A stretch of DNA of 64,000 nt from Pseudomonas taetrolens (GCF_900475285.1 NZ_LS483370.1:1068001-1132000), one strand, 5' to 3'; counted from the stretch's first letter, positions 8,801 to 19,970 are shown. The notes: a model not told the origin generated them from the sequence alone. Made by a program: numbers and translations.

Positions 8801-11800
8801 TGGCCAGCCTCGTTGCTTGGAGTTTTAGTCAGGTCCACTTTTTTCTCTGAATCTTTTTTGCTGCCAAAGGACGATACGGCGACAAAGAACAGCGGTACCC
8901 AGAATACGGCCAGTACGGTAGCGGTGATCATACCGCCGATAACGCCGGTACCGATCGCATGCTGGCTGCCCGAGCCTGCGCCCGAGGAGATGGCCAGCGG
9001 GATCACGCCCAGTACAAACGCCAGAGAGGTCATGATGATCGGGCGCAGACGCATGCGGCACGCTTCAATCGCGGCCTCCGTCAGGGTTCGTCCTTGCTCG
9101 TGCAGCTCTTTGGCAAACTCGACGATCAGAATGGCGTTTTTCGAGGCCAGACCGATGGTCGTGAGCAAGCCCACCTGGAAGTACACGTCGTTGGACAGCC
9201 CGCGAAGGCTCGTCGCCATCAACGCCCCGATAATCCCCAGTGGCACCACCAACATGACGGCAATCGGGATCGACCAGCTTTCGTACAGTGCAGCAAGGCA
9301 CAGGAATACCATCAGCAAGGATATAGCGTACAGGGCAGGGGCCTGGGATCCTGACAGACGCTCCTCGTATGACAGCCCTGTCCAGGAAATCCCCACACCG
9401 GCCGGCAGTTTCTTGGCCAGTGCTTCAACTTCAGCCATGGCCTGGCCACTGCTGTAGCCCGGTGCCGGAGCACCCAGAACTTCCATGGCTTCTACGCCGT
9501 TGTAACGCGAGAGCTTGGGCGGACCATAGATCCACTTGCCCTTGGCGAAGGCCGAGAACGGCACCATGGTTCCGTCACCATTGCGCACGTACCACTTCTT
9601 CAAGTCTTCCGGGTTCATCCGCGAATCGGCTTTACCTTGCAGGTAAACCTTTTTCACACGGCCGTGGTCGATGAAGTCGTTGACGTAACTGGCACCCAGC
9701 CCGATCGACAGGGTGTTGTTGATGTCGCTCAGCTCAACGCCCAGGGCGCGGGCCGCTTCGTCGTCAATTTCCAGCTGGTACTGCGGCTCATCGTTCAGGC
9801 CGTTCGGGCGCACACCGGCCAGGATCTTGCTTTGAGCGGCCATCCCCAGGAACTGGTTGCGGGCCTCCATCAGCTTCTCGTGACCAATACCGGAGCGGTC
9901 TTGCAGGTAAACGTCAAAACCGGTTGCGTTACCCAGCTCCATCACTGCCGGCGGTGCAAAAGCGAACACCATGGCATCGCGGAACGTTGAGAAGTGCGCC
10001 TGAGCCCGTCTTGCCAGCGCAAATACGCTGTTGTCGGCATCACGCTCGCCCCAGGGTTTGAGCATGATGAACGCCATGCCGGAGCTTTGACCGCGACCGG
10101 CGAAGTTAAAGCCGTTTACGGTAAATACGGAAGATACGGCTGCCGACTCATCGGTCAACAGGTACTCACGCATCCGGTCGATGACGTCCTGTGTACGCTC
10201 TGCGGTCGTGCCTGCCGGTGTTTGCACCTGAGCAAACAGTACGCCCTGATCTTCTTCCGGAAGGAAGGAGGTCGGGATGCGCGTGAACAGGAACACCATG
10301 CCGACAACGATCAGGACATAGGCCAGGAAGTACGGGGCCTTATGGCGCAGGATGCTGCCAACACCTTTTTCATAGCGTTTTACGCCGCTGTCGAAGGTGC
10401 GGTTGAACCAGCCGAAGAAGCCGCGCTTGTTCTCGCCGTGATCGCCTTTGGCAATTGGCTTGAGCATGGTGGCGCACAAGGCCGGGGTAAAGATCAGGGC
10501 AACCAGCACCGAAAGGCCCATCGCCGAAACAATGGTGATCGAGAACTGGCGGTAAATCACACCGGTCGAACCGCTGAAGAAGGCCATTGGCAGCAATACT
10601 GCCGACAGCACCAGAGCAATACCGACCAGCGCTCCCTGGATCTGCTCCATGGATTTCTTGGTGGCTTCCTTGGGTGGCAGTCCTTCCTCGGACATTACCC
10701 GCTCGACGTTTTCAACCACGACGATCGCATCGTCCACCAGCAGGCCGATGGCCAGTACCATGCCGAACATGGTCAGGGTGTTAATACTGAAGCCGGCAGC
10801 GGCCAGAATCCCGAAAGTGCCGAGCAATACCACGGGCACCGTCATCGTGGTGATGATGGTGGCACGGAAGTTCTGCAGGAACAGGAACATGACCAGGAAC
10901 ACCAGCGCGACAGCTTCGACCAGCGTCTCAAGTACGCCTTCGATCGATGCAGAAACCACTGGAGTGGTGTCATACGGGTAAACGACTTTCATGCCTTCGG
11001 GGAAGAAGGGTTCCAGGTCTGCGATGGTTGCGCGCAGTGCCTTGGCGGTGTCCAGGGCGTTGGAGCCCGGAGCCAGCTTGATCGCAAGGCCCGAAGACGG
11101 CATGCCGTTGTACTGCGCACTGATGCTGTAGTTCTCACCACCCAGGCCAACTTCGGCGACATCTTTCAGGCGTACCTGTGAGCCGTCGGTGTTGACCTTG
11201 AGCAGGATCTTTTCGAACTGCTCAGCGGTTTGCAGACGGGTTTTACCGATGATGGTCGCGTTCAGCTCCTGACCTTTTACTGCTGGCAGGCCGCCCAGTT
11301 GCCCGGAGGACACCTGTACGTTCTGTGCGCTGATGGCCGACTTGACGTCCACCGGGGTCAGGTTGAATTTGTTCAGCTTGGCCGGGTCGAGCCAGATACG
11401 CATGGCGTACTGAGCACCAAACACCTGGAAGTCGCCCACACCTGAAGTACGGGAAATCGGGTCCTGCATGTTGGAGACGATGTAGTTCGACAGGTCGTCC
11501 TTGTTCATACTGCCGTTTTCCGACACCACGCCGATCACCATCAGGAAGTTTTTCACTGCCTTGGTGACACGGATACCCTGCTGCTGAACTTCTTGAGGCA
11601 GCAGGGGCGTTGCCAGGTTGAGCTTGTTCTGAACCTGAACCTGAGCGGTATCCGGGTCAGTACCTTGCTCGAACGTAGCCGTGATGCTCATGCTGCCGTC
11701 GGAGTTACTTTCCGAGGATACATAGCGCAGGTGGTCAATCCCGTTGAGCTGCTGCTCGATCACCTGAACCACAGTATCCTGCACGGTTTGCGCCGAAGCG

Positions 11801-11952
11801 CCCGGGTAGTTCACTGCAATCGAGATGGCCGGTGGCGCGATGCTCGGGTATTGGTTGATTGGCAGACTCAGGATGGATAAAGCCCCGACCAGCATGATGA
11901 CCAGGGCAATTACCCAGGCAAAAATCGGACGGTCGATAAAAAATTTCGACAT
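8797..11952 (-). CDS. ttgB: RND multidrug efflux pump, inner-membrane transporter (MexB/TtgB/EmhB type)
   Basis: The proton-driven drug exporter of the HAE1 family, 1051 residues with twelve membrane helices and two large periplasmic loops. The first helix reads [20 protein letters not shown]. The proton-relay aspartates are in TM4, [18 protein letters not shown], and the matching lysine is in TM10, [19 protein letters not shown]. It starts 3 bases after the stop of the adaptor gene. Homologues in this subgroup expel solvents, chloramphenicol, tetracycline and aromatic compounds, which suits the neighbouring aromatic pathway, though that link is inference. Regulated from the operator between 13201 and 13228. 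Confidence 0.95.
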   Translation of the reverse strand: MSKFFIDRPIFAWVIALVIMLVGALSILSLPINQYPSIAPPAISIAVNYPGASAQTVQDTVVQVIEQQLNGIDHLRYVSSESNSDGSMSITATFEQGTDPDTAQVQVQNKLNLATPLLPQEVQQQGIRVTKAVKNFLMVIGVVSENGSMNKDDLSNYIVSNMQDPISRTSGVGDFQVFGAQYAMRIWLDPAKLNKFNLTPVDVKSAISAQNVQVSSGQLGGLPAVKGQELNATIIGKTRLQTAEQFEKILLKVNTDGSQVRLKDVAEVGLGGENYSISAQYNGMPSSGLAIKLAPGSNALDTAKALRATIADLEPFFPEGMKVVYPYDTTPVVSASIEGVLETLVEAVALVFLVMFLFLQNFRATIITTMTVPVVLLGTFGILAAAGFSINTLTMFGMVLAIGLLVDDAIVVVENVERVMSEEGLPPKEATKKSMEQIQGALVGIALVLSAVLLPMAFFSGSTGVIYRQFSITIVSAMGLSVLVALIFTPALCATMLKPIAKGDHGENKRGFFGWFNRTFDSGVKRYEKGVGSILRHKAPYFLAYVLIVVGMVFLFTRIPTSFLPEEDQGVLFAQVQTPAGTTAERTQDVIDRMREYLLTDESAAVSSVFTVNGFNFAGRGQSSGMAFIMLKPWGERDADNSVFALARRAQAHFSTFRDAMVFAFAPPAVMELGNATGFDVYLQDRSGIGHEKLMEARNQFLGMAAQSKILAGVRPNGLNDEPQYQLEIDDEAARALGVELSDINNTLSIGLGASYVNDFIDHGRVKKVYLQGKADSRMNPEDLKKWYVRNGDGTMVPFSAFAKGKWIYGPPKLSRYNGVEAMEVLGAPAPGYSSGQAMAEVEALAKKLPAGVGISWTGLSYEERLSGSQAPALYAISLLMVFLCLAALYESWSIPIAVMLVVPLGIIGALMATSLRGLSNDVYFQVGLLTTIGLASKNAILIVEFAKELHEQGRTLTEAAIEACRMRLRPIIMTSLAFVLGVIPLAISSGAGSGSQHAIGTGVIGGMITATVLAVFWVPLFFVAVSSFGSKKDSEKKVDLTKTPSNEAGQ

Positions 11953-11955
11953 GGT

Positions 11956-13107
11956 TTACTCCCCTTTACTGCCTGCAGCTTTTTCTGTTGCCGGGGCAGA
12001 TGCCGGGGTTGCGCCTTGTGGTTTTTCCATGATTTTTACTTCAACACCTGGCTTGATGTACTGCAGGCCGTCTGTAATCAGGCGATCACCAGCGTTGAGG
12101 CCTTTTTCTACCAGCCAGTCGCTGCCTACCGTACGCGTTGCTTGAAGTACGCGCTGTTCAACCTTGTTGTCCTGATTGACGATCATCGCCGTCGGTTGGC
12201 CCTTGAGGTTGTGTGTCACGCCGATCTGAGGTGCGAGGATCGCATTGCTGTCGACCCCTGCTTCCAGTTGCGCGTGCACAAACATGCCCGGCAACAGCGT
12301 GTCATTCGGGTTCGGGAACACGGCACGCAAGGTTACGGAGCCCGTTGTTTCGTCAACCGACACTTCGCTGAACTCGAGTCGGCCTTCTTCCGGGTATTCG
12401 CTGCCATCGGGCAGGGTCAGCTTGACCTTGGCGGCGTTGGCGCCAGCGCTTTTCAGGCGGCCATCGGCCAGGTCGCGACGCAGCTCAAGCATTTCGACCG
12501 AAGATTGCGTCACATCAACATAGATCGGGTCCAGTTGAGTGATGACGGCGAGGGCATTCGCCTGGCCACTGGTCACCAGTGCACCTTCAGTGAACAGCGA
12601 GCGACCAATGCGGCCAGACAGGGGCGCCAGCACTTTGGTGTAGCGCAAGTTGACCTGAGCGGTATTCAGTGCAGCTTCTGCTTCAAGACGCGCAGACTCG
12701 GCGTTGTCATATTCCTGACGGCTCACCGCTTGCTCTGCGACCAATTGCTTGTAGCGATTAGCCAGCGATTTGGCCGATTGTAGAGTGGCCTTTGCGCTGA
12801 GCACGTTGCTTTCGTAGATAGCCGGATCGATTTGATACAGCTGTTGGCCGGCTTTGACGTCGCTGCCTTCCTTGAAGAAGCGTTTGAGAATAATCCCGTT
12901 TACTTGAGGGCGAACTTCTGCAGAGCGGTAGGACGTTGTCCGGCCTGGCAGGTCGCTGGTCAAAGTAAATGGCTGGGTTTTCAGCGTCACGACGCCGACC
13001 TGAGGGATTTGCTGGGCAGGTGCTGCTTCTTCCTTTTTACATCCGCTGAGCAGCGATGCTAGGGCGATGGCAGCAACCAGAGCGGTAACAGCTGGCTTAA
13101 ATTGCAT
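11956..13107 (-). CDS. ttgA: RND efflux periplasmic adaptor lipoprotein (MexA/TtgA/EmhA type)
   Basis: The membrane-fusion protein joining pump and channel. It has 383 residues. The start at 13107 gives MQFKPAVTALVAAIALASLLSGCKK, a lipoprotein signal with lipobox LSGC, exactly as in TtgA; an upstream in-frame start at 13140 would bury the signal. The barrel-sandwich hybrid is visible at LYQIDPAIYESNVL and LRYTKVLAPLSGRIGRSLFTEGALV, with a helical hairpin between them. It is the first gene of the three-gene operon and is transcribed away from the repressor gene. Confidence 0.94.
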   Translation of the reverse strand: MQFKPAVTALVAAIALASLLSGCKKEEAAPAQQIPQVGVVTLKTQPFTLTSDLPGRTTSYRSAEVRPQVNGIILKRFFKEGSDVKAGQQLYQIDPAIYESNVLSAKATLQSAKSLANRYKQLVAEQAVSRQEYDNAESARLEAEAALNTAQVNLRYTKVLAPLSGRIGRSLFTEGALVTSGQANALAVITQLDPIYVDVTQSSVEMLELRRDLADGRLKSAGANAAKVKLTLPDGSEYPEEGRLEFSEVSVDETTGSVTLRAVFPNPNDTLLPGMFVHAQLEAGVDSNAILAPQIGVTHNLKGQPTAMIVNQDNKVEQRVLQATRTVGSDWLVEKGLNAGDRLITDGLQYIKPGVEVKIMEKPQGATPASAPATEKAAGSKGE

Positions 13108-13200
13108 GAAGATCCTCGGGTCAGGCACGCGAAAGCGCACAAGAATAGTGGAAGGGTAAAGAAAGCTGTTCCGGGTGGATAAGTAGCTTGCTAAGGAATA

Positions 13201-13228
13201 TACTTACATTCGTGTCTGTTTGTAAATA
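13201..13228. promoter_or_regulatory. TtgR-type operator between the pump operon and its repressor
   Basis: TACTTACATT at 13201 and TTTGTAAATA ending 13228 form the imperfect inverted repeat that TtgR binds in P. putida (there TATTTACA...TGTAAGTA, from memory). The flanking TTGCTAAGGAATA (13189-13201) is also the same as in that promoter. It should overlap both divergent promoters, so drug binding to the repressor would derepress both. Confidence 0.8.
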
Positions 13229-13372
13229 GCGGCAACGTGTCGTTACAGACGCTGCAGTGCCTTTTTTGAAGCATGAAGTAGGCCGGGATAAGGCAGAACA
13301 AACGCCACCCGATGCTGGTTTGGATAAGTGCTCAGCATTGTCCGACCCCCCCTGATTGAGGTTTTGATTGTC

Positions 13373-14011
13373 ATGGTGCGTCGTACCAAAGAAGAAGCTC
13401 TGGAAACCCGGAGCAAAATCCTCGAAGCGGCCGAGCAGGCCTTTTACGAACGGGGTGTTGCGCGTACGACTCTGGCCGATATCGCGGCATTGGCGGGAGT
13501 CACCCGGGGGGCGATTTACTGGCATTTCAGTAACAAGGCCGACCTGGTGCAGGCGATGCTCGATACCTTGCACGAGCCGCTGGATGAGCTGGCCAAAGCC
13601 AGCGAAAACCAGGACGAGCTTGATCCGCTCGGCTGCATGCGCAAGCTGCTGGTGCATTTGTTTCGCCAGGTTGCCATTGATCCCAAGACCCGGCGTATCA
13701 ATGAAATCTTGTTTCATAAGTGTGAATTTACTGACGAAATGTGTGATTTGCGTCGGCAACGCCAAGTGGCCAGTGTCGACTGCAACAGCAGAATCGAAGT
13801 GGCCCTGAATAATGCCGTTCATCGGGAGCAGCTCCCTGCAGCGCTGGATACACGTCGTGCTGCAATCTCCTTGCATGCCTATATCGACGGAATACTCGGA
13901 CAATGGCTGCTGGTTCCCGACAGCTTTGCGCTTCACAAGGAGGCTGAGTCGTGGGTAGACATCGGCATTGAGATGCTGCGCCTGAGTCCGGCCTTACGAC
14001 ACCGAGATTGA
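13373..14011 (+). CDS. ttgR: TetR-family repressor of the efflux operon (TtgR/EmhR type)
   Basis: A drug-responsive dimeric repressor. It has 212 residues (TtgR 210). The N-terminal helix-turn-helix reads [22 protein letters not shown]. The ligand-binding part keeps family segments [35 protein letters not shown] and the C-terminal [17 protein letters not shown] use ATG 13373 because it gives the conserved start [13 protein letters not shown]; an in-frame start at 13328 has no support. Transcribed divergently from the pump genes, with a shared operator in between. Confidence 0.93.
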   Translation: MVRRTKEEALETRSKILEAAEQAFYERGVARTTLADIAALAGVTRGAIYWHFSNKADLVQAMLDTLHEPLDELAKASENQDELDPLGCMRKLLVHLFRQVAIDPKTRRINEILFHKCEFTDEMCDLRRQRQVASVDCNSRIEVALNNAVHREQLPAALDTRRAAISLHAYIDGILGQWLLVPDSFALHKEAESWVDIGIEMLRLSPALRHRD

Positions 14012-14485
14012 GTTTGACATGAGTCTAGTTCGATCAAGCGATAAGGCTAGGGAAGATTCTTCCTACGAGGCATTAGATAACAAAGCGCCTTTATATACGT
14101 CTGGCTCGCGGGTTTAAAGTTAGCGAGCTATGTAATTTGTAGGTTAATTGTTACAAGGGGGTTAAAGCCTGACAGCTATGGGTTAATTGACCTTCATGCT
14201 GCGAGAGTTTTAGCGCTTAAGGATCCAGGAATTTTCCCAGCTTTTCTTAAGTGATCATCCTATAGCTCCAGGAATTCTCAATGGGCTTGCGCAGAGCGGA
14301 AACTAATTGAAAGCACCCCTGGAGTTCCCGCGTCGGCTTCCCCTACACTCGAAGAACGCTCTGGCCTTGGGTCGGAGCCGCTAAATCGGGGAGCGGGCGA
14401 CTGCCATGATGTTTTTGTCCGTTATCGACTAAAGCAAACAGACCGCGAGAGTGCGCTGTGTCGCGGTGAATTCGAGGAATAAAAA
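14012..14485. other. 474-bp gene-free, AT-richer stretch upstream of the CoA-transferase pair
   Basis: No credible gene is seen. The stretch is visibly AT-richer than its neighbours. It holds two copies of CCAGGAATT (from 14226 and 14268), and TGTAGG-N6-GTTACA (14138-14155), a degenerate version of the GacA upstream site TGTAAG-N6-CTTACA. Several GGA motifs follow. No clear intrinsic terminator was found, so an sRNA is possible but unproven. The rest should contain the promoter of the CoA-transferase operon. Confidence 0.4.
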
Positions 14486-15184
14486 TTGAACAAGATTTAC
14501 TCGAGTGCTGAATCCGCCTTGCAAGGGCTTGTCGAAGACGGCATGACGCTGGCTGTGGGCGGTTTTGGACTGTGCGGGATTCCAGAGGCACTGATTGCTG
14601 CCTTGCGTGACACCGGCAAACGTGAGTTGACCGTGATCAGCAATAACGCCGGCGTGGACGGGTTTGGTCTGGGCCAACTGCTGGCAACGCGCCAGATCCG
14701 CAAGATGATTTCTTCGTATGTAGGCGAAAACAAAGAGTTCGAGCGTCAGTACCTGGCGGGCGAACTTGAGTTGGAGTTCACTCCGCAGGGGACCCTGGCT
14801 GAGAAGTTACGGGCTGGCGGGGCTGGGATTCCGGCGTTTTACACCAAGACCGGTTACGGTACGTTGGTGGCAGAAGGCAAGGAAACCCGCGAGTTCGATG
14901 GTGAGTGGTACGTCATGGAGCGTTCGTTGCGCGCCGATGTGGCACTGGTCAAAGCCTGGAAGGCCGATAAATCCGGCAACCTGCTGTTCAATAAAACGGC
15001 CCGCAACTTCAACCCGTTGGCGGCGATGGCAGCCAAGGTGTGTGTGGTTGAAGTGGAAGAAATCGTCGAAGTCGGCGAGATTGAGCCAGATCAGGTCCAT
15101 TTGCCCGGGATTTACGTACAGCGGCTGATACTGAATGCCAGCCCGGAAAAACGCATCGAACAACGCACTGTGCGGAGCGCCTGA
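14486..15184 (+). CDS. scoA: 3-oxoacid CoA-transferase subunit A (acetoacetate/SCOT type)
   Basis: Subunit A of a succinyl-CoA:3-oxoacid CoA-transferase, probably activating acetoacetate for ketone-body or leucine/lysine catabolism. It has 232 residues. Typical motifs are [17 protein letters not shown] near residue 24 and [25 protein letters not shown] in the middle, then [19 protein letters not shown] and [13 protein letters not shown]. The start is a TTG at 14486 with GAGGA at 14474-14478. Subunit B begins 2 bases after its stop. It differs in type from the pca-linked pair at 379-2015, so the substrates probably differ. A 3-oxoadipate role cannot be excluded. Confidence 0.87.
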   Translation: MNKIYSSAESALQGLVEDGMTLAVGGFGLCGIPEALIAALRDTGKRELTVISNNAGVDGFGLGQLLATRQIRKMISSYVGENKEFERQYLAGELELEFTPQGTLAEKLRAGGAGIPAFYTKTGYGTLVAEGKETREFDGEWYVMERSLRADVALVKAWKADKSGNLLFNKTARNFNPLAAMAAKVCVVEVEEIVEVGEIEPDQVHLPGIYVQRLILNASPEKRIEQRTVRSA

Positions 15185-15186
15185 CC

Positions 15187-15816
15187 ATGGCCTGGACTCG
15201 TGAAGAAATGGCGCAACGCGCCGCCCAAGAACTGCAGGACGGTTTTTACGTCAACCTGGGTATTGGTCTGCCAACGCTCGTGGCCAATTACATTCCCGAG
15301 GGGATGGATGTCTGGCTGCAAAGTGAAAACGGTCTGCTTGGCATTGGCCCGTTCCCGCTTGAAGACGAAGTGAACGCCGACCTGATCAATGCTGGCAAAC
15401 AGACGATCACCACGTTGCCCGGCAGCAGTTTTTTCAACAGCGCTGACTCATTCGCAATGATTCGCGGAGGGCACATCAATCTCTCCATTCTGGGGGCGAT
15501 GCAAGTTTCCGAGAAGGGTGACCTGGCCAACTGGATGATTCCGGGCAAGATGGTCAAAGGCATGGGGGGCGCTATGGACCTGGTGGCAGGGGTCAAGCGC
15601 GTGGTGGTGCTAATGGAACATACTGCCAAGGGCGGCACCCACAAACTGCTCAAACAATGTGATTTGCCGCTGACAGGCGTGGGGGTGGTCGATCGGATCA
15701 TTACCGACCTGGGCGTACTCGATGTGACCGAGCAAGGGCTCAAGCTGGTTGAGCTGGCTTCAGGCGTTACGCTGGAGCAACTGCAAGCGGCGACTGGCTG
15801 CGACATCAAGGCCTAG
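15187..15816 (+). CDS. scoB: 3-oxoacid CoA-transferase subunit B (acetoacetate/SCOT type)
   Basis: Subunit B, 209 residues. It holds the catalytic glutamate in [14 protein letters not shown] (about residue 44), the usual SENG form of SCOT-type beta subunits. Further markers are [14 protein letters not shown] at the N terminus, [26 protein letters not shown] in the middle, and the C-terminal [14 protein letters not shown] 15187 follows the scoA stop within 2 bases. A terminator hairpin follows at 15852. Metabolic role is inferred from family only, since no further catabolic genes adjoin the pair. Confidence 0.88.
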   Translation: MAWTREEMAQRAAQELQDGFYVNLGIGLPTLVANYIPEGMDVWLQSENGLLGIGPFPLEDEVNADLINAGKQTITTLPGSSFFNSADSFAMIRGGHINLSILGAMQVSEKGDLANWMIPGKMVKGMGGAMDLVAGVKRVVVLMEHTAKGGTHKLLKQCDLPLTGVGVVDRIITDLGVLDVTEQGLKLVELASGVTLEQLQAATGCDIKA

Positions 15817-15851
15817 GCCCGGTGTCAGGCGTGAATGCCTGCGCCCCAAAC

Positions 15852-15889
15852 GCAAAAAGCCCCGGCTCGCAGGAACCGGGGCTTTTTGC
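15852..15889. terminator. Bidirectional terminator between scoB and fdxA
   Basis: GCAAAAAGCCCCGG (15852-15865) pairs perfectly with CCGGGGCTTTTTGC (15876-15889) across a 10-nt loop. A/T tracts lie on both sides of the GC stem, so it can end both converging transcripts. Confidence 0.9.
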
Positions 15890-15900
15890 TGCAGCGTGAA

Positions 15901-16224
15901 TCAGCGTTCCAGATCTTTGATCTTGCCTTTCACACCATCAAACTCTTCCGCGTCCGGAAGAGCATCTTTTCTCTCGGTGATGTTGGGCCAGATTTCAGCC
16001 AGCTCAACATTCAACTGAATAAACTCTTGCATGTCTGCAGGCACTTCATCTTCAGAGAAGATCGCTTGTGCAGGGCATTCAGGCTCACAAAGCGCGCAGT
16101 CAATGCACTCATCCGGGTGAATCACCAGGAAGTTCGGGCCTTCGTAAAAGCAGTCCACCGGACAGACTTCTACGCAGTCGGTGTACTTGCACTTGATGCA
16201 GTTGTCGGTGACGACGAAGGTCAT
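15901..16224 (-). CDS. fdxA: 7Fe-8S ferredoxin I
   Basis: A small cytoplasmic electron carrier with one 3Fe-4S and one 4Fe-4S cluster. It has 107 residues, normal for FdxA. The cluster-binding cysteines are in [17 protein letters not shown] (residues 9-25) and [12 protein letters not shown] (about 40-51). The acidic C-terminal tail is typical. It lies downstream of mutS on the same strand. In P. aeruginosa the other side of fdxA is rsmZ and rpoS; here it is the scoAB pair, so the order has changed at this point. Confidence 0.96.
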   Translation of the reverse strand: MTFVVTDNCIKCKYTDCVEVCPVDCFYEGPNFLVIHPDECIDCALCEPECPAQAIFSEDEVPADMQEFIQLNVELAEIWPNITERKDALPDAEEFDGVKGKIKDLER

Positions 16225-16353
16225 TTCTAATTTTCTCCTCAGGCGGCGGCAGCGAAGCCCTTCCAGTTCGGGTTCGCCGGGCTCGGGAGTGATATCTACT
16301 GAACAGGCTAATAGGCCAGTAGCATCCCGAACCGCGCGCGATTCTAGCAGCTT

Positions 16354-18933
16354 TTAAAGGCGTGTCTTTAGTGTGTAGAGCAAATCCAGTGCTTTACGCG
16401 GCGTCATGTTGTCCAGATCCAGCTTGGACAGGTCATCCAGTACCGGGTGTGGCAGGCTGGCAAACATATCGCTTTGTAGCGGCGCGGGCTTCTTGCCGGG
16501 CGTCGGACGCGGTGCTTCATGGGGCAGGCTGGTGGTCTCCAGTCGGCTCAGATGCTCGCGGGCGCGGGTGATGACGGCCGTTGGAACCCCGGCCAGTTGC
16601 GCTACCGCCAAACCATAACTCTGACTGGCCGGCCCCGGCAACACATGGTGCAGGAATACGATGCGTTCATTGTGTTCGGTGGCGCTCAAATGCACGTTGG
16701 CGACCAATGGCTCGTTTTCAGGCAGTACTGTCAGTTCAAAGTAATGGGTGGCGAACAAAGTGTAAGCGCGCAATTGGGCAAGCCGTTCGGCCGCCGCCCA
16801 GGCCAGCGACAGACCGTCGAAGGTGCTGGTACCGCGGCCCACTTCATCCATCAGTACCAGGCTGCGTTCAGTGGCATTGTGCAAAATATTGGCGGTTTCG
16901 CTCATTTCCACCATAAAGGTCGAGCGTCCACCGGCCAGGTCGTCGCTGGAGCCGATCCGGGTAAAAATCCGGTCCACCAGAGACAGTTCGCAGCTGGCCG
17001 CGGGTACAAAGCTACCAATGTGTGCCAGCAGTACGATCAACGCCGTCTGGCGCATATAGGTCGATTTACCGCCCATGTTCGGGCCGGTGATCACCAGCAT
17101 GCGGGTGTTGTCATCCAGCCCCAGGTCGTTGGCCACGAACGGCGTGGTCAGTACTTGTTCGACCACGGGGTGACGGCCCTGGCTGATGCGCATACACGGC
17201 TCATCGACAAAACGCGGGCAGTTCAAGTCGAGGTTCAGGGCTCGTTCGGCCAGATTGCTCAGTACGTCCAGTTCGGCCAGGGCCGACGCGGTGTCCTGCA
17301 GTGGCGGCAAGTGCCCGATCAGCGTTTCGAGCAGGGCTTCGTAAAGCATTTTCTCGCGGGCCAGGGCACGGCTTTTGGCCGACAGGGCTTTATCTTCGAA
17401 GGCTTTCAGCTCCGGAGTGATAAAGCGTTCCGCACCTTTCAGGGTTTGACGGCGGATGTAGTCGGCTGGTGCCTGTTCGGCTTGCTTGCTTGGCAGCTCG
17501 ATGAAATAGCCATGCACCCGGTTGTAGCCGACCTTGAGATTGGCCAGGCCGGTACGGGCTTTTTCACGGGCTTCCAGATCGATCAGGAACTGACCGGCAT
17601 TTTCACTGAGCGACTGCAGCTCATCCAGCTCGGCGTCATACCCGGTTTTTAATACGCCGCCATCGCGAATGACCGCGGGCGGGTTATCGATGACGGCTCT
17701 TTCCAGCAAGGCCGCCAGCTCGGGGTAGGTACAGGTGGTGACGGCCAGTTGTTGCAGGTGCGGTGCTTCGAGGCCCTGCATGGCATCTTGCAGTTCTGGC
17801 AGGGCACCCAATGCATCGCGCAAGCGCGCCAAGTCCCGTGGGCGCGCATTGCGCAGGCCGATACGGGCCAGGATGCGTTCCAGATCGCCGATTTCTTTGA
17901 GCTGGGGCTGCAGTTTTTCGAAGCGATAACCATCCAGCAGGCAGGTAATCGAGGTTTGACGAGCCAATAGCACGTTCAAGTCGCGTAATGGACGGTTCAA
18001 CCAGCGGGTCAGCAAACGGCTACCCATGGAGGTCTGGCAGCGATCGACCACGGACTGCAAGGTATTGTCGCGGCCACCGGCCAGGTTGGTGTCCAGCTCG
18101 AGGTTACGCCGGCTGGCGCCGTCGAGCACCACGGTGTCATCGAGCCGTTCATGGCGCAGGCTGCGCAAGTGGGGCAGGGCTGTACGCTGTGTTTCCTTGG
18201 CGTAGCTGAGCAAGCAACCGGCAGCACCGATGGCCAGGGTCAGGTTCTCGCAGCCGAAACCTTTAAGGTCCTGGGTAGAGAACTGCTGGCACAGGCTTTT
18301 CAGAGCAGAGTCGCGTTCAAAGTCCCATGGCGCACGGCGTCGGACGCCACGGCGTTTTTCGGCGGGCAGGCCTTGTGGCCAGTCGTCGGGGATCATCAGC
18401 TCAACCGGGTTAATGCGTTCCAGCTCTGCCAGCAGGTTTTCCCAGCCCTTGATCTCCAGTACCGAAAAGTTGCCGCTGGTGATATCCAGTACTGCAAGGC
18501 CAAACAAGCGTTCATCGCCGAGTACTGCTGCAATCAGGTTGTCGCGACGCTCATCCAGCAACGCCTCGTCGCTGACGGTACCCGGCGTGATGATGCGCAC
18601 CACTTGGCGGTCTACGGGCCCCTTGCTCGTGGCCGGATCACCGACCTGCTCGCAAATGACCACGGACTCGCCGAGCTTTACCAGCTTGGCCAGGTAACCT
18701 TCGGCCGCGTGGTAAGGAATCCCGCACATCGGGATTGCTTGCCCGGCAGACTGCCCGCGCGCCGTCAGCGTGATATCCAGCAACTTGGCAGCCTTTTTCG
18801 CATCTTCATAAAAGATTTCGTAGAAGTCGCCCATGCGATAGAACATCAGCTGGTCGGGGTGCTGGTTCTTCAGGCGCCAGTATTGCTGCATCATCGGCGT
18901 GTGTGAGGACAGGTCGGAGGTATTTTTACTCAT
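16354..18933 (-). CDS. mutS: DNA mismatch repair ATPase MutS
   Basis: Recognises base mismatches and small loops and starts methyl-independent repair with MutL. It has 859 residues, full length. The mismatch-binding Phe-X-Glu motif lies in [15 protein letters not shown] (about residues 33-47). The clamp and lever domains fill the centre. The ATPase has Walker [14 protein letters not shown] (about 620) and the Walker B region [16 protein letters not shown], followed by the ABC signature region. The C-terminal end has the short helical tetramer tail. It is convergent with nothing and likely forms an operon with fdxA. Confidence 0.97.
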   Translation of the reverse strand: MSKNTSDLSSHTPMMQQYWRLKNQHPDQLMFYRMGDFYEIFYEDAKKAAKLLDITLTARGQSAGQAIPMCGIPYHAAEGYLAKLVKLGESVVICEQVGDPATSKGPVDRQVVRIITPGTVSDEALLDERRDNLIAAVLGDERLFGLAVLDITSGNFSVLEIKGWENLLAELERINPVELMIPDDWPQGLPAEKRRGVRRRAPWDFERDSALKSLCQQFSTQDLKGFGCENLTLAIGAAGCLLSYAKETQRTALPHLRSLRHERLDDTVVLDGASRRNLELDTNLAGGRDNTLQSVVDRCQTSMGSRLLTRWLNRPLRDLNVLLARQTSITCLLDGYRFEKLQPQLKEIGDLERILARIGLRNARPRDLARLRDALGALPELQDAMQGLEAPHLQQLAVTTCTYPELAALLERAVIDNPPAVIRDGGVLKTGYDAELDELQSLSENAGQFLIDLEAREKARTGLANLKVGYNRVHGYFIELPSKQAEQAPADYIRRQTLKGAERFITPELKAFEDKALSAKSRALAREKMLYEALLETLIGHLPPLQDTASALAELDVLSNLAERALNLDLNCPRFVDEPCMRISQGRHPVVEQVLTTPFVANDLGLDDNTRMLVITGPNMGGKSTYMRQTALIVLLAHIGSFVPAASCELSLVDRIFTRIGSSDDLAGGRSTFMVEMSETANILHNATERSLVLMDEVGRGTSTFDGLSLAWAAAERLAQLRAYTLFATHYFELTVLPENEPLVANVHLSATEHNERIVFLHHVLPGPASQSYGLAVAQLAGVPTAVITRAREHLSRLETTSLPHEAPRPTPGKKPAPLQSDMFASLPHPVLDDLSKLDLDNMTPRKALDLLYTLKTRL

Positions 18934-19126
18934 CTGGGCTTAGGCGGATTCGTTCATAAGTGGGGAAAAGCAGGCGCGTGGCCTGAGGGTTTCGCAATGG
19001 GCGCAAGGTTAACATGTCAGCCCCCTGCATCTACAGGGACGCGGGCAGCAGGTATTCGGCGGTTGCTCTATAAATAGAAGAAATAGCATTTGCCATCGGT
19101 AATCACGCTCAGCACTATCTCTATCC

Positions 19127-19855
19127 ATGTCTAAACGAACTGTTTCCACCGTCCTTAAAGAACTGCTCATCCGGCACCAGATCAGCGCGATGACGCTGCA
19201 TCGAAGCACGGGCGTACCGCAGTCCACGCTGTCGCGCATCTTGAGTGGCAAGATTGTCGATCCCTCCGATCGGCATATCTCCAGGATTGCCGAGTACTTC
19301 AATATCAGCACCGACCGGCTGCGCGGTCGTGATGAGCCGCGAGCGCTGCCCCCGTCTGAACCCCTGCACCCGGAGTTGCGGGACATCTGCCTGTGGGATG
19401 ACGACACGCCGGTCGCGGATGATGAAGTGTCCATACCGTTCCTGCGTCAGGTTGAACTGGCGGCAGGCTCCGGGCGCTTTGTCATTGAGGAGAGCGAGCG
19501 CGCGCGGCTGCGTTTTGGCAAGCGCAGCCTGCGCCACAATGGTGTGCAATTCGACCAGGCGAAGTGCGTGACGGTTCGCGGTGACAGCATGTTGCCTGTA
19601 CTGCGGGATGGTGCAACGGTGGGGGTCAATGCCGGTAAACGCACCCTCGACGAGGTCATCGACGGAGATCTGTATGCGATCAATCACAATGGTCAGTTAC
19701 GGGTGAAACAGCTTTATCGCTTGGCAAGCGGTCTCCGTTTGCGCAGTTTCAACCGCGACGAGTACCCCGACGAGGACTACGTCTACAGCGAGTTGGAGGA
19801 CGAACAGCTTGTGATCCTCGGCCATGTTTTCTGGTGGGGAATGTACGCACGCTAG
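19127..19855 (+). CDS. Self-cleavable phage-type repressor (HTH plus S24 peptidase), PrtR-like
   Basis: A 242-residue CI/LexA-like repressor. An HTH of the Xre type is visible at about 16-50, including TGVPQSTLSRILSGK. The C-terminal S24 domain has a likely cleavage site Ala113-Gly114 (LAAGSG), the nucleophile Ser154 in RGDSMLPVL, and the general base Lys194 in RVKQLYR. All parts needed for RecA-stimulated self-cleavage are therefore present. Relatives repress R-type tailocins (pyocins), and the mutS-cinA interval is a known tailocin site in the P. fluorescens group. Here only one candidate target gene follows, the holin at 20128. It has its own terminator at 19870. Confidence 0.85.
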   Translation: MSKRTVSTVLKELLIRHQISAMTLHRSTGVPQSTLSRILSGKIVDPSDRHISRIAEYFNISTDRLRGRDEPRALPPSEPLHPELRDICLWDDDTPVADDEVSIPFLRQVELAAGSGRFVIEESERARLRFGKRSLRHNGVQFDQAKCVTVRGDSMLPVLRDGATVGVNAGKRTLDEVIDGDLYAINHNGQLRVKQLYRLASGLRLRSFNRDEYPDEDYVYSELEDEQLVILGHVFWWGMYAR

Positions 19856-19869
19856 AGGTCGACTTCAGG

Positions 19870-19900
19870 AAAAAGCCCACATGAATGTGGGCTTTTTTTT
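19870..19900 (+). terminator. Terminator of the S24 repressor gene
   Basis: AAAAAGCCCACAT (19870-19882) pairs with ATGTGGGCTTTTT (19885-19897) across a GA dinucleotide (the real loop is a little larger). A run of T ends at 19900. It separates the repressor from the holin transcript, so the holin has its own promoter. Confidence 0.88.
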
Positions 19901-19970
19901 GCCTCTTGAAAGACCTGAACTACGATTCGCGCCCTCTGAGAGTGCTTGCCAAAAGACGCGGGTAAATATA

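Noticed and set aside
9994-11181. A 395-codon open frame on the plus strand inside the RND pump gene
   Set aside because: It is antisense to a well-identified transporter, and its composition (rich in Gln, His, Arg) is typical of a shadow frame.
16519-17652. A 377-codon plus-strand frame opposite mutS
   Set aside because: mutS motifs are intact on the other strand. The frame has the same shadow composition as the other antisense frames.
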